Source of the DNA: Wolbachia endosymbiont (group B) of Germaria angustata
Lineage (GTDB): Bacteria; Pseudomonadota; Alphaproteobacteria; Rickettsiales; Anaplasmataceae
Length of the DNA stretch: 64,000 nt
Assembly (NCBI RefSeq): GCF_964026725.1
Contig: NZ_OZ034691.1
Span: 1,178,001 to 1,242,000 of the forward strand
Direction of reading: 5' to 3'
Below, in pieces: positions 24,948 to 33,914 of this stretch (position 1 is its first letter; every line of letters begins with the position of its first letter). Below the pieces are notes generated by a model, which searched no databases, was not told the origin of the DNA, and saw nothing but the letters and a program-made list of their open reading frames with translations. The translations under genes were made by a program, and so were the position numbers.

Positions 24948-26277
24948 CTATCGGCTCCTCTTTCATTAGTATATAACCAAATTCCTTTGCTTTTTTAAGC
25001 AAATTTTTGACTACTCTCTCTTTGTAAAGTGTTTCATAATAGTTCATTCCTTTCTCTACATATTCTTGTCCATATTTCAACATTTGATAAAAGATACATG
25101 CTAATTTCCTTGCTGTCGCAGTTATTGCTTTTGGTGCTCCTAGCCTTTTTTTCAGCCTTCTACTATATGCACCTATTGCACTTTTGCTTCTCAACACACA
25201 ATGGGCAGCCATTCGAAATGCATTCGCAGCGCGGTTAATAACTTTACGAGTTCCTGTTCCAACAATTTTTCCTCCTGTAATTTTATTAGCAGGGCTTAAT
25301 CCAAGCCAGGAAGAAAAATGTTTTTCTGTTGGCCATTTATTATGATTTATACCTGTTTCCGAAATGATAGTTTGTACACTTAATACATCAAATCCCGGGA
25401 CTTTAGTAAAATCTATCCCGGTTATTCGATTTAAATCCTCATCCGCAGCAAAATCTGGACCATTCTTCTGCTTCCACTTTCGTATTTTATTCAACATCCT
25501 GTTCTCATTTGACTTTGCCTCAAATGTTTTATAGTAACTCTCTATACTTTTATCACATTCCGTTATTTGCTCTTGAAAAAAAGTATATGCTGCATATTCT
25601 TGTTTTAGTGCAAACAAGTGTTCTTCTCTATAGTCTCCTGTTAATGCTTTTGCTATAGTAGGCTTGTCATTCTTCATGTTTGAATTTCTAAATTCAGCTA
25701 GTTTTTGGGGGTCTTTCTCTCCTTCAATTATTGCTTTAATAATTTTCATGCCTGTTAAACCGTTGATATCACTAATAACCTTATGCAATTGAATATTCAT
25801 TTGAATTAGCGCTTTTTGCATACGTTGAGTATGTTTAGCTGCATTTTCAATTAGATTAGCACGTTGTCTAACGTAACTACGCAATACACACATTTGATTA
25901 TCCGGTCTAAATGATCCTTGAAGCAGTCCATAGCTGTGCAATTGTTGCAGCCATTGACAATCCTGAACATCAGACTTTCTACCAGGCACATTTTTGACAT
26001 GTCGCGCATTTACTAGTTTTACCTCAAATTTATATGATTCTAATATTTGAAATAAGGGAATCCAATATACTCCAGTTGACTCCATGGCCACAGTTCTAAC
26101 CTGACACTTTTTTAACCACTTTGCTAAGTTGTGTAGATCTACTGTAAAGCACCCAAATTTTTGGATACGTTGTTCATCTCTTCCTTCAGGTGCACATACA
26201 TAATGTACAGTCGAGCCAATATCAATCCCTGATGCGTCAGGGTTTATTATTTTTAATTTACTTTTTGCTTCTGCCAT
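24931..26277 (-). CDS. IS110-family transposase, copy 1
   Basis: The 448-aa DEDD recombinase carries D19 (SGIDIGS), E66 (VAMESTGVYW), and D103 and D106 (GRKSDVQDCQWLQQ). The C-terminal Tnp_20 domain has ITGIDFTKVPGFDVLSVQ and HFSSWLGLSPANKITGGKIV with the catalytic serine region. The ATG has AGGAGGAA upstream. It is identical to the copy at 60535-61881 except for one residue (Trp here, Arg there, in NKIRKWKQKNG). The last 17 nt overlap the start of the chimeric phage ORF. Confidence 0.92.
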   Translation of the reverse strand: MAEAKSKLKIINPDASGIDIGSTVHYVCAPEGRDEQRIQKFGCFTVDLHNLAKWLKKCQVRTVAMESTGVYWIPLFQILESYKFEVKLVNARHVKNVPGRKSDVQDCQWLQQLHSYGLLQGSFRPDNQMCVLRSYVRQRANLIENAAKHTQRMQKALIQMNIQLHKVISDINGLTGMKIIKAIIEGEKDPQKLAEFRNSNMKNDKPTIAKALTGDYREEHLFALKQEYAAYTFFQEQITECDKSIESYYKTFEAKSNENRMLNKIRKWKQKNGPDFAADEDLNRITGIDFTKVPGFDVLSVQTIISETGINHNKWPTEKHFSSWLGLSPANKITGGKIVGTGTRKVINRAANAFRMAAHCVLRSKSAIGAYSRRLKKRLGAPKAITATARKLACIFYQMLKYGQEYVEKGMNYYETLYKERVVKNLLKKAKEFGYILMKEEPIDEKGS

Positions 26278-26548
26278 ATAAAATTCCTCCTATACTATTA
26301 TGATAAGAAGCACTTCAGCTTGGGACGGTTAGGTTATACAATCTTCTAAACGAGGTAGTCCAGAAAGAACTCCATCAATGGCTTTACCGTTTCCCCCAAA
26401 ACCATGCTTTCAAACGGGCATTTATAGCACCATTGATTGTTTCGGTTATAGCTGCAGAAGCGCTTCTTCGTAAAACTATATCCAAAAAACATAAAGTAAA
26501 GAGAAAGAGTTTCTTTTTGGTTTTATAGATTTCGTCTGTTCAGGCTTT
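26278..26548 (-). ncRNA. Candidate bridge RNA region of IS110 copy 1
   Basis: The 271 nt between the element end and the transposase ATG are non-coding and conserved with copy 2. They contain short potential stems, for example GAAGCGCTTC near 26459-26468 and the GGTTTTGGGGGAAAC segment near 26385-26400. IS110-group recombinases use an RNA from this 5' non-coding end, with two internal loops that pair with target and donor DNA. Location fits; structure and loop pairing were not computed. Confidence 0.4.
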
Positions 26549-27205
26549 CAGTGATAAATTTTCAGTAGATCTTTTATGCAAATCATATACTTCAGCATAA
26601 ATGGATTCTTCCGATACGCTCAACTCTTCTAATGAGTTACTAACCTTAGCGTCATATACCTCATCATAGATGGGCTCTTTTAAAAGTAAAATATCATCAT
26701 GCTCAAAAATTCTAGGAGGTTTTTTAGGTGAGTTGGCCTTAAATTTTAGCTCTACTTCCTCTTTAAGCTTGTCACAACTTTCCGTTTGTTTCAAAATCTC
26801 CAATATTTCTTTTCTTTCTTTTTTTATTAGCTCACCAAGCACTAAACAACATTTTTCTTTACGATCTTTGAGACTGTCCTTATCTCCGTACTGCATAGCT
26901 TCTGATGCTCTTTTGTATTGAAGGATTACATTTCCTATACTATTATTTATTTCACTAATATTTGCTCCAGCACTAATAAGTAACGTCATTACATTATGAT
27001 CAAGATTTGTTACTGCATACTCTAAAGCTCGATTTAAAGTTTGATCATTATTCAAGTCAAATGACCCCTTGTTCCTAAAAGGATTAATTCTAGAAAAGAG
27101 TTTTTCAAAGCTGTTTACTATATTATGAAGACTTAAAGCTAGCCTCAAGCCTCTTATATTGCTATTTCTAGCGGATTTAATTAAAAAACTATCTACTATA
27201 CCCAT
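26540..27205 (-). CDS. Ankyrin-like protein with EPIYA-like tyrosine motifs, 3'-truncated
   Basis: The 221-aa ORF has an N-terminal helical region with one recognisable ankyrin repeat (LNRALEYAVTNLDHNVMTLLISAGANI, residues 57-83), a coiled segment, and a tail with EPIYDEVYD (177-185) and ESIYAEVYD (200-208). These resemble EPIYA tyrosine-phosphorylation motifs of secreted effectors, including Anaplasma AnkA. The last codons (K-A-stop) come from the IS110 element, so the original C-terminus is lost and more motifs may have followed. Secretion into the host is inference. It lies 82 nt from hemF, same strand. Confidence 0.7.
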   Translation of the reverse strand: MGIVDSFLIKSARNSNIRGLRLALSLHNIVNSFEKLFSRINPFRNKGSFDLNNDQTLNRALEYAVTNLDHNVMTLLISAGANISEINNSIGNVILQYKRASEAMQYGDKDSLKDRKEKCCLVLGELIKKERKEILEILKQTESCDKLKEEVELKFKANSPKKPPRIFEHDDILLLKEPIYDEVYDAKVSNSLEELSVSEESIYAEVYDLHKRSTENLSLKA

Positions 27206-27287
27206 GATTGTACCCCTCTATACAAAAGCTCACCATTGTGGTACAATTTTAAACTATAACGATTTATTTTATATTAATAACCGCTTT

Positions 27288-28112
27288 TCACACCCACTTA
27301 ACAAGAGGCGGCATCGACATCATAATTGCATCGGGGTTACCATTAGTCATTAAACCAAACCTTGTACCACGATCATAAAGAAGATTGAACTCCACATATC
27401 TGCCACGTTTTATCAATTGTTCTTCTCGTTGTTCTTTTGTCCAAGATTTTTGCATATGTTTGTGTATGATGTGTAAATAAATTTCTAAAAAGGCTTCACC
27501 TACTGCTTTTGTGAACTCAAAATCATTTTTCCAGTTGCCAGAAGTTAGATTGTCATAAAAAATTCCACCAATACCACGTGGCTCTTTTCTATGTTGTAAA
27601 AAAAAGTAATCATCACATTGCTTTTTAAATTTCGGATAATATTCGATGTTGAACTCATCGCAAGTTGCTTTAATTGATTCGTGAATATACTTGCAATCTC
27701 CCTCATCTTTATAAATTGGAGTAAAGTCCATTCCTCCACCAAACCATTGTTTTGAGGTATATATCAGCCTTGTGTTCATATGTGCTGCAGGGATAAGGGG
27801 AGATTGCATGTGAGACACTAAAGATATACCGCTTGCCCAAAACTCTCCATTGCTTTCACTTGCACCAGGAATTTCATTAATGGCTGAGTCTTCGAGCTTT
27901 CCGTATACTCTTGAAACGTTTACTCCAACTTTTTCAAAAATATTACCAAAGATAATTGTAGATTCACCACTTCCTCCACCTGGTCGGTTCCACTTTCTTT
28001 TTTCGATTTTTGGTTCTGTGAATGACTGTACCTCAATTGATAAGAAAGATTCGGTGATCTTGTTTCTCAGTGTGCAGAACCATTCAAATGCTTGTGTCTT
28101 TTGTTTTTCCAT
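27288..28112 (-). CDS. hemF: Oxygen-dependent coproporphyrinogen III oxidase
   Basis: The 274-aa protein catalyses oxidative decarboxylation of coproporphyrinogen III to protoporphyrinogen IX in heme synthesis. Family signatures are clear: KRKWNRPGGGSGESTIIFG, WFGGGMDFTPIYKDE, HRKEPRGIGGIFYDN and the C-terminal RGRYVEFNLLYDRGTRFGLM. The length is slightly short but complete for alphaproteobacterial HemF. It stands alone between the ankyrin-like gene and the divergent cckA. Confidence 0.95.
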   Translation of the reverse strand: MEKQKTQAFEWFCTLRNKITESFLSIEVQSFTEPKIEKRKWNRPGGGSGESTIIFGNIFEKVGVNVSRVYGKLEDSAINEIPGASESNGEFWASGISLVSHMQSPLIPAAHMNTRLIYTSKQWFGGGMDFTPIYKDEGDCKYIHESIKATCDEFNIEYYPKFKKQCDDYFFLQHRKEPRGIGGIFYDNLTSGNWKNDFEFTKAVGEAFLEIYLHIIHKHMQKSWTKEQREEQLIKRGRYVEFNLLYDRGTRFGLMTNGNPDAIMMSMPPLVKWV

Positions 28113-28268
28113 AATGCCTTCTATTGGCTTATTAATATTATTGTACTCTATATTTACAGGACTTAATTAGATTGGGATAGTAACTACCCATCAAGGATGT
28201 TAATAAATCTATAATAATTAAATCAATATAGTAGAATATTTTTATATGTGCAAGGATGCCAAGCAATA

Positions 28269-30749
28269 ATGAGTAAAAGATACATAGATAACAAAAAAGA
28301 GAACAGAGTTGACTTCATACTAAGAAATTATGGGATGTCAATTATTGTGATGGCAGTCATTATGTTCTTACCTCCAATAGCAATATCAGTACTCTATTTT
28401 TCTAATGTATATAGTCAGCATGTTAATATAGAGATTAATTTATTAATTAGCATTCTAATGACTCTCTTTGTGGTATATAATATAAAACGTTACAAGTATC
28501 TACTTAATATCATAGAGTTTCAAAATACAATATTTGCAAATGCGCTGAATCATAATACAGAGTTTTGTCTCATTTTACATAAAGATGAGGGTATTATTTA
28601 TGCTGATGCGAGGTTCTACGAAAGGTTTAAAGATCACATAAACGATGATGTTACGCTAGATAAAATTCTTGAAGCAGGAGATGTGTCAGAAAAAGACAGA
28701 AAATCACTCTATCATGCGTTAAGAAATAACACTTCTGTAAAAGTATGCATTTCCTTAAGCAAGAAGAGTAGAATATCTAACTTTCTTTTGCTCTCTGAAC
28801 CAATACCGGATAATCCACAAATTGCTATAAATAGTAATAAGACTTTAAATTTATCATTAGCCCCAATAGCAAGACCGAATGGGTATTTTGTACTGAAGGC
28901 AACACAGGTAAACAAAGAGCAGGTATATGAAGAGTTGATAGAGAAACACAATATAGCAACTTACGTTGCAAATACAAAAGGAGGTATCTTATCTGTAAAT
29001 AAAAGATTTTTAGACATGTTTGAACTAAAAAAATTGGAAAAAGGTAGCTCAATCAATGATTTTATATCTCAATCTAAGTATGACGATACAATAACCAGAA
29101 ATGAAATTATGTTTTTTACTATAAGCGGTGCTCCATTTAAGGCTTATATGAGTACTGCTATATTTTGTGATAAATACAATCATAGCTATATACACGGCTT
29201 TATAACACCAACTGAATCAAATATTGTTGATTATCAACTACACCCTTGTTTTACAAATTCGTCAATTGCTATTGCACAATGCGACATAAATGGCAACTTT
29301 ATAAAGAAAAATATAGCATTAGTAAAACTTGCGGGGTCAAATAATGGTTCTATCTTTGCATTGATATCAGATGGTTATCATATGAAAGTGCGTGAATATT
29401 TTTCAAGTAATAGGATAAATAATGCGTCCTTTGACGTGCAGCTCAATGGCGGTAATAACATGAAAATATATTTTAATAAGTTTCTTCATAATAAAGTGAT
29501 GTTCATACTTTGTTATTTTATTGATAATACTGAACGTAAAAAACTAGAGATAAAACTTGAGCATTATCAAAAGGTGCAAGCTATAGGGCAATTAGCAGGT
29601 GGTATTGCACATGATTTCAATAATATATTAACCGGAATAATAGGATTTTGTGATTTGCTTTTACTCCAGCACTCAGCTAGCGATCCATCTTTTGGAGATA
29701 TAATACAGATACAGCAAAATGCAAAACGTGGGTCAAATTTAGTAAGACAACTGCTTGCTTTTTCAAGAAGACAGACTTTGCAGCCAAAGATTATTAATGT
29801 AAATGGTACGATAGCTAATCTTTATGAAATGATCAAAAGATTAATAGGTGAAAATATAAAATTTAATATTTATTATGGTAGCGATTTGGGCGCTGTTAGG
29901 GCTGACCAAGGACAATTAGAGCAAGTTATGCTTAACTTAGCAGTTAATGCTGGTGCTGCTATGGAAAAGGGGGGAGAGTTAACTATACGAACCTTTAATC
30001 AAAAGGTTGATTCATTAAATTCTACACCTCAGGATATGTTTTCTCCAGATAAGGAAACGATTGAACATGGGAATTATGTTGTGATTGAAGTGATTGATAC
30101 TGGATGTGGAATGACGAGTGATATAATTGAAAAGGCATTTGATCCATTTTTTTCTACCAAAGATATTACTTCTGGTACAGGTCTTGGCCTCTCTACTGTA
30201 TATGGCATTATTAAACAAACCGAAGGATACATCTATGTTGCTAGCAAAGTGAATCATGGAACTAAATTTAGCATATTTTTGCCCATAGTTTACATATCGG
30301 ATGAAAATGATAAAGAGGAAGATAGTAAAGAAATAGAGAAACCGGTAGAGATTAAAGGTAATGGTATAATTTTATTAATTGAAGATGAAGATTCAGTAAG
30401 GGAATTTACTGCTAAGGCTCTTACAAGAAAAGGATTTAATGTAATAGAAGCGAGTATAGGCAGCGAGGCACTAGAGATCATTAGAAAAAAAAATCAACAC
30501 ATAGATCTAATAATCACTGATGTAATCATGCCAGAGGTGAGTGGTCCAGAAATAGTTAAAGAAACATTGATACATAGGCCAAACATCAAAGTTATTTTTA
30601 TTTCTGGGTATGCAGAGGATGCTTTTTTAAAGAGCGATGAAATCAATATAGAAGACTTCCATTTTTTACCCAAACCATTTACTCTGAATGAGTTAGGAAA
30701 TAAGGTTCAAAGTGTGTTACACAAGACAAAAAAAGGCAGTTTACTTTGA
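28269..30749 (+). CDS. cckA: Hybrid sensor histidine kinase CckA
   Basis: Two membrane helices near the N-terminus (MSIIVMAVIMFLPPIAISVL and INLLISILMTLFVVYNI) are followed by PAS-like regions. The HisKA domain carries the phosphoacceptor His in LAGGIAHDFNNILTGIIGF. The HATPase domain has LNLAVNAGAAM, DTGCGM and TGLGLSTVYGI, and a receiver domain carries the acceptor Asp in IITDVIMPEVSG. This is the CckA architecture; CckA phosphorylates ChpT and then CtrA/CpdR in cell-cycle control. An ATG at 28248 is possible, but MSKRYIDN at 28269 looks more natural; ribosome-site evidence is weak for both. Confidence 0.92.
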   Translation: MSKRYIDNKKENRVDFILRNYGMSIIVMAVIMFLPPIAISVLYFSNVYSQHVNIEINLLISILMTLFVVYNIKRYKYLLNIIEFQNTIFANALNHNTEFCLILHKDEGIIYADARFYERFKDHINDDVTLDKILEAGDVSEKDRKSLYHALRNNTSVKVCISLSKKSRISNFLLLSEPIPDNPQIAINSNKTLNLSLAPIARPNGYFVLKATQVNKEQVYEELIEKHNIATYVANTKGGILSVNKRFLDMFELKKLEKGSSINDFISQSKYDDTITRNEIMFFTISGAPFKAYMSTAIFCDKYNHSYIHGFITPTESNIVDYQLHPCFTNSSIAIAQCDINGNFIKKNIALVKLAGSNNGSIFALISDGYHMKVREYFSSNRINNASFDVQLNGGNNMKIYFNKFLHNKVMFILCYFIDNTERKKLEIKLEHYQKVQAIGQLAGGIAHDFNNILTGIIGFCDLLLLQHSASDPSFGDIIQIQQNAKRGSNLVRQLLAFSRRQTLQPKIINVNGTIANLYEMIKRLIGENIKFNIYYGSDLGAVRADQGQLEQVMLNLAVNAGAAMEKGGELTIRTFNQKVDSLNSTPQDMFSPDKETIEHGNYVVIEVIDTGCGMTSDIIEKAFDPFFSTKDITSGTGLGLSTVYGIIKQTEGYIYVASKVNHGTKFSIFLPIVYISDENDKEEDSKEIEKPVEIKGNGIILLIEDEDSVREFTAKALTRKGFNVIEASIGSEALEIIRKKNQHIDLIITDVIMPEVSGPEIVKETLIHRPNIKVIFISGYAEDAFLKSDEINIEDFHFLPKPFTLNELGNKVQSVLHKTKKGSLL

Positions 30750-30834
30750 GCATGATTGGCAACAAAAAATTTTTCTAATGCAAAAATTTCTTGCATATAT
30801 ACAATAGAGTTATTTTATACATAAGATAAAAGGC

Positions 30835-31677
30835 GTGAGCAAGATCATTGCAATAGTAAATCAAAAGGGTGGAGTTGGTAAAACTACAACTAGTATAAAT
30901 TTATCAACAGCCTTTGCTGCTGTGGGAAAAAGTACTTTACTGGTAGATCTTGACCCTCAAGGAAATGCTAGTACAGGACTTGGGATTTCTTATCGTAGCA
31001 GGGAAGAAAAAAATATATATAAAATACTGCTGAGCAGCGAAAGTGAATTGGTGGAATCGGCAATTTTCAATATAAAGAAAATTCCAAATCTATCGCTGAT
31101 TTCATCAGTGGTTGACTTATCAGCTGCAGAAATTGAGCTATCACAACTTGAGCAGGGAAAATTCGTACTAAAAGATACGCTAGAGAAAGTACGTAATAAT
31201 TATGAGTACATAATTATCGATTGTCCTCCATCACTTGGTCTGCTTACTATCAATGCTCTGACCGCTGCTGACTCGATTATTGTTCCTCTTCAGTGTGAAT
31301 TTTTCGCTCTGGAAGGATTGAGCCATTTAGTTAAGACTGTAGAGCTGATAAAAAGAAATAACCTAAACCCTTTCCTGTTAATAGAAGGAATATTGCTCAC
31401 AATGTATGACAGACGCAACAAACTTAGTGAGCAGATTAAAAATGATATTTGCCAATATTTAAATGATAAAGTATATAAAACTATTATCCCCTTGTATGAG
31501 ACCATTATTCCACGTAATGTACGGTTATCAGAAGCGCCTTCTCATGGAAAACCTGCTATTGTATATGATCTTAAGTGTCCTGGTGCACAAGCATATATAA
31601 GTTTGGCAAAAGAAATTTTAAAGAAACACATGAGCATCTGTAAAGAGAAAAAGCTGATAAGTGAGGGTGCAGCATGA
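30835..31677 (+). CDS. parA: Chromosome partitioning ATPase ParA
   Basis: The GTG-started 280-aa protein has the deviant Walker A motif NQKGGVGKTTTSINL, Walker B-type IIIDCPPSLGLLT, and VDLDPQGNASTG. It is a chromosomal ParA/Soj that moves ParB-parS complexes. The stop overlaps the parB start by 4 nt (ATGA), so the two form an operon. Confidence 0.95.
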   Translation: MSKIIAIVNQKGGVGKTTTSINLSTAFAAVGKSTLLVDLDPQGNASTGLGISYRSREEKNIYKILLSSESELVESAIFNIKKIPNLSLISSVVDLSAAEIELSQLEQGKFVLKDTLEKVRNNYEYIIIDCPPSLGLLTINALTAADSIIVPLQCEFFALEGLSHLVKTVELIKRNNLNPFLLIEGILLTMYDRRNKLSEQIKNDICQYLNDKVYKTIIPLYETIIPRNVRLSEAPSHGKPAIVYDLKCPGAQAYISLAKEILKKHMSICKEKKLISEGAA

Positions 31678-32540
31678 AGGACAATAGGCGCTTAGGTAGA
31701 GGTCTTGCTGGCCTCATAGGCGATAATTATGGTAATAAAGAAGATCGGTTACCTATTTCATTACTACACCCGAGCAAATTTCAGCCGAGAAAATATTTTG
31801 ATGAGGAGTCATTAAAAGAACTTGCAGGTTCGATAGAGAAAAATGGTATAATACAACCTGTTGTGGTGCGCAAAGATCCAAATAATGAAGGTTATGAAAT
31901 AGTAGCAGGGGAACGTCGTTGGCGAGCAAGTAAGGTCATAAATCTTGATAGTGTGCCGGTTATCATAAAAGATTTAAATGACAAGGAATGCTTAGAAGTA
32001 TCGATAATTGAAAACATACAGAGGCAAGATATTAATCCAATAGAAGAAGGTGAGGCGTACAGAAAATTAATAGATGAATTCTCCTATACACACGAAGAAT
32101 TAGCCTTAACTTTAGGCAAAAGCCGCAGTCACATAACCAATATGATACGAATGCTGTCACTCCCTAATGGAGTAAAAACAATGATCAACGAGAAAAAATT
32201 GTCTATGGGTCATGCAAGAGCATTGATTAATGTTGAAAATGCGGAAAGTATTGCAGAAAGAATAGTTTCTCAGGGCCTGAGCGTTAGACGAACTGAAAAA
32301 TTGATAAAAGACTTACAACAAAATAACGACCGAAAAGAGCATAAGTGTACTAAAAATCAAGATATGGCAGCATTAGAAGGAGCTATATCTTCTCAGCTTG
32401 GTTTAAAGATCAAAATTAATGACAGTAATTCTAAGGGTAAAGTCATGATACGTTATAACAACTCAAATGAATTGGATTTTATATTGAAAATTTTGAATAG
32501 AAGACTTGAATCAGCTATTAATGTCGAAAGTAGCTCATAG
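31674..32540 (+). CDS. parB: Chromosome partitioning protein ParB
   Basis: The 288-aa protein starts RRLGRGLAGLIGD. It has the ParB/Srx CTPase region (LHPSKFQPRKYFDEESLKEL, VVAGERRW in the form IVAGERRWRASK) and NIQRQDINPIEEGEAYRKL. A helix-turn-helix for parS binding (THEELALTLGKSRSHITNMI) and a C-terminal dimerisation segment follow. It is translationally coupled to parA. Confidence 0.95.
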   Translation: MKDNRRLGRGLAGLIGDNYGNKEDRLPISLLHPSKFQPRKYFDEESLKELAGSIEKNGIIQPVVVRKDPNNEGYEIVAGERRWRASKVINLDSVPVIIKDLNDKECLEVSIIENIQRQDINPIEEGEAYRKLIDEFSYTHEELALTLGKSRSHITNMIRMLSLPNGVKTMINEKKLSMGHARALINVENAESIAERIVSQGLSVRRTEKLIKDLQQNNDRKEHKCTKNQDMAALEGAISSQLGLKIKINDSNSKGKVMIRYNNSNELDFILKILNRRLESAINVESSS

Positions 32541-32546
32541 AAATTT

Positions 32547-32603
32547 CTTGACAAACCTTCCCACTTTCCTTGCAATGGAAGTGAAATGGTGGAGTTTGTC
32601 AAG
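32547..32603. repeat. Long imperfect palindrome between parB and ispDF
   Basis: CTTGACAAAC (32547-32556) pairs with GTTTGTCAAG (32594-32603), and the interior CTTCCCACTTTCC pairs partly with GGAAGTGAAATGG around a TTGCAAT loop. It lies between convergent genes, so it may terminate both transcripts, although no T-tract follows. Its length and form also fit a dispersed palindromic repeat. Confidence 0.6.
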
Positions 32604-32624
32604 TAAGTTATTTCGTTTCTACCT

Positions 32625-33830
32625 TCAATAAAAATTTGCACGCAATAGCACAGAAGCATACGTTGCTATTGCCTCATTTCTTCCAATAGAACCTAATTTT
32701 TCCGCTGTGGTTGCTTTGATATTTACGAATTCACCATTAATTTCTAATATTTTTGATATGAATTCCTTCATTCCTGCTTTGTAAGGCGATATTTTAGGAT
32801 CTTCACAAACTATAGTAATATCTAAATTAGACACGCTATATCCTTTTTCCTGTGCTTTTTTAGCAGCAAAGTCAAGAAAATGAGATGAATTGCAATCCTT
32901 CCATTTAGAGGAATTAGGAGGAAAATGTTCTCCTATATCGCCACATCCTAGTGCTCCGAGTATTGCATCAACGATTGCATGTATTGCAACATCACCATCG
33001 GAATGTGCCTCTATTGCCATATTATGCTCAATTTCCACACCGCAAATTTTTATAAAGCTCTTAGCATCATTTTGAATTTTAACAAATTTATGTATATCAT
33101 AACCGGTTCCGACACGGAATTTTGGCTCTCCAAAGAGAAGTTTTGCCATATTGATATCCTCTTTTGTAGTTAACTTAAAATTCTTTTTCTCACCTTCAAT
33201 AATCGCAACATGTTTTTTATGCTCCACCATTAGTGATGAATCATCAGTAAATTCTTTGACTGATTGATGGCACGATAATAATTCTCTGAAATTAAAAATT
33301 TGAGGAGTTTGCATGGCTCTAAGTTTTTCTCTTGAAATCGTAGATTCAATGAAATTATTACTCACCAACAATATAGTATCCTCGACTTCTATTGCTGGAA
33401 CTACCCCTGTATATTGACCATTAATCATAGATTCAATCAAGTTGTTTATTAGAATATTTGATACAAAAGGCCTACAAGCGTCATGTATAATAACAAAATC
33501 TGGATTGATCTTTTGCAAACTCTCTAGTCCAAGTTTAACTGAACTCTGCCTGCTTTTTCCTCCACATATTGGACTCAGCAATTTAGTATCTATAGTTGAT
33601 GACGTAACTTCTTTATAGAAATCTTTTTGACTTTCATTCACTACCACTCTTATATAACTTATGTACTGATTAGCTAAGAATTTTCTAATTGTGTGAAATA
33701 AAACAGACTTACCTGCCAATTTTATATACTGTTTAGGGATTTTGGCATTGCATCTACTGCCTACTCCTGCTGCAACTATTAATGCTGCTATCTTGTATTC
33801 CTCAAGTCTGTTAGTGTGCATGCTTACCAT
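32625..33830 (-). CDS. ispDF: Bifunctional IspD/IspF (MEP pathway)
   Basis: The 401-aa fusion has an N-terminal IspD cytidylyltransferase (AALIVAAGVGSRCNAKIPKQ, VIIHDACRPFVSN, LRAMQTPQIF) and a C-terminal IspF 2-C-methyl-D-erythritol 2,4-cyclodiphosphate synthase (FRVGTGYDIHKF, AIEAHSDGDVAIHAIVDAIL, KATTAEKLGSIGRNE). It performs steps 3 and 5 of non-mevalonate isoprenoid precursor synthesis. The domain fusion is usual in alphaproteobacteria. It is convergent with parB. Confidence 0.95.
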   Translation of the reverse strand: MVSMHTNRLEEYKIAALIVAAGVGSRCNAKIPKQYIKLAGKSVLFHTIRKFLANQYISYIRVVVNESQKDFYKEVTSSTIDTKLLSPICGGKSRQSSVKLGLESLQKINPDFVIIHDACRPFVSNILINNLIESMINGQYTGVVPAIEVEDTILLVSNNFIESTISREKLRAMQTPQIFNFRELLSCHQSVKEFTDDSSLMVEHKKHVAIIEGEKKNFKLTTKEDINMAKLLFGEPKFRVGTGYDIHKFVKIQNDAKSFIKICGVEIEHNMAIEAHSDGDVAIHAIVDAILGALGCGDIGEHFPPNSSKWKDCNSSHFLDFAAKKAQEKGYSVSNLDITIVCEDPKISPYKAGMKEFISKILEINGEFVNIKATTAEKLGSIGRNEAIATYASVLLRANFY

Positions 33831-33914
33831 TTTCGGTGTTAATACAAGTTATCTAGCATTTTAAAAAAGTTGATCCAATTCTCAAAAAGAATATTCTTTT
33901 ACTAGGTGTAATAT

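Larger units (their letters stand above)
24916..26548 (-). mobile_element. IS110-family element, copy 1
   Basis: The element is defined by identity with 60520-62183. The shared sequence starts at TCTTCTAACAAACTCC (24916) and ends ...GTTCAGGCTTT (26548), 1633 bp. There are no terminal inverted repeats or obvious target duplication, as is normal for IS110. One intact transposase gene is preceded by about 270 nt of non-coding sequence. The left flank is the phage tail module. The right flank is an ankyrin-like gene that ends inside the element. The flanking genes are unrelated, so a deletion or rearrangement probably removed the phage head genes. Confidence 0.88.
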
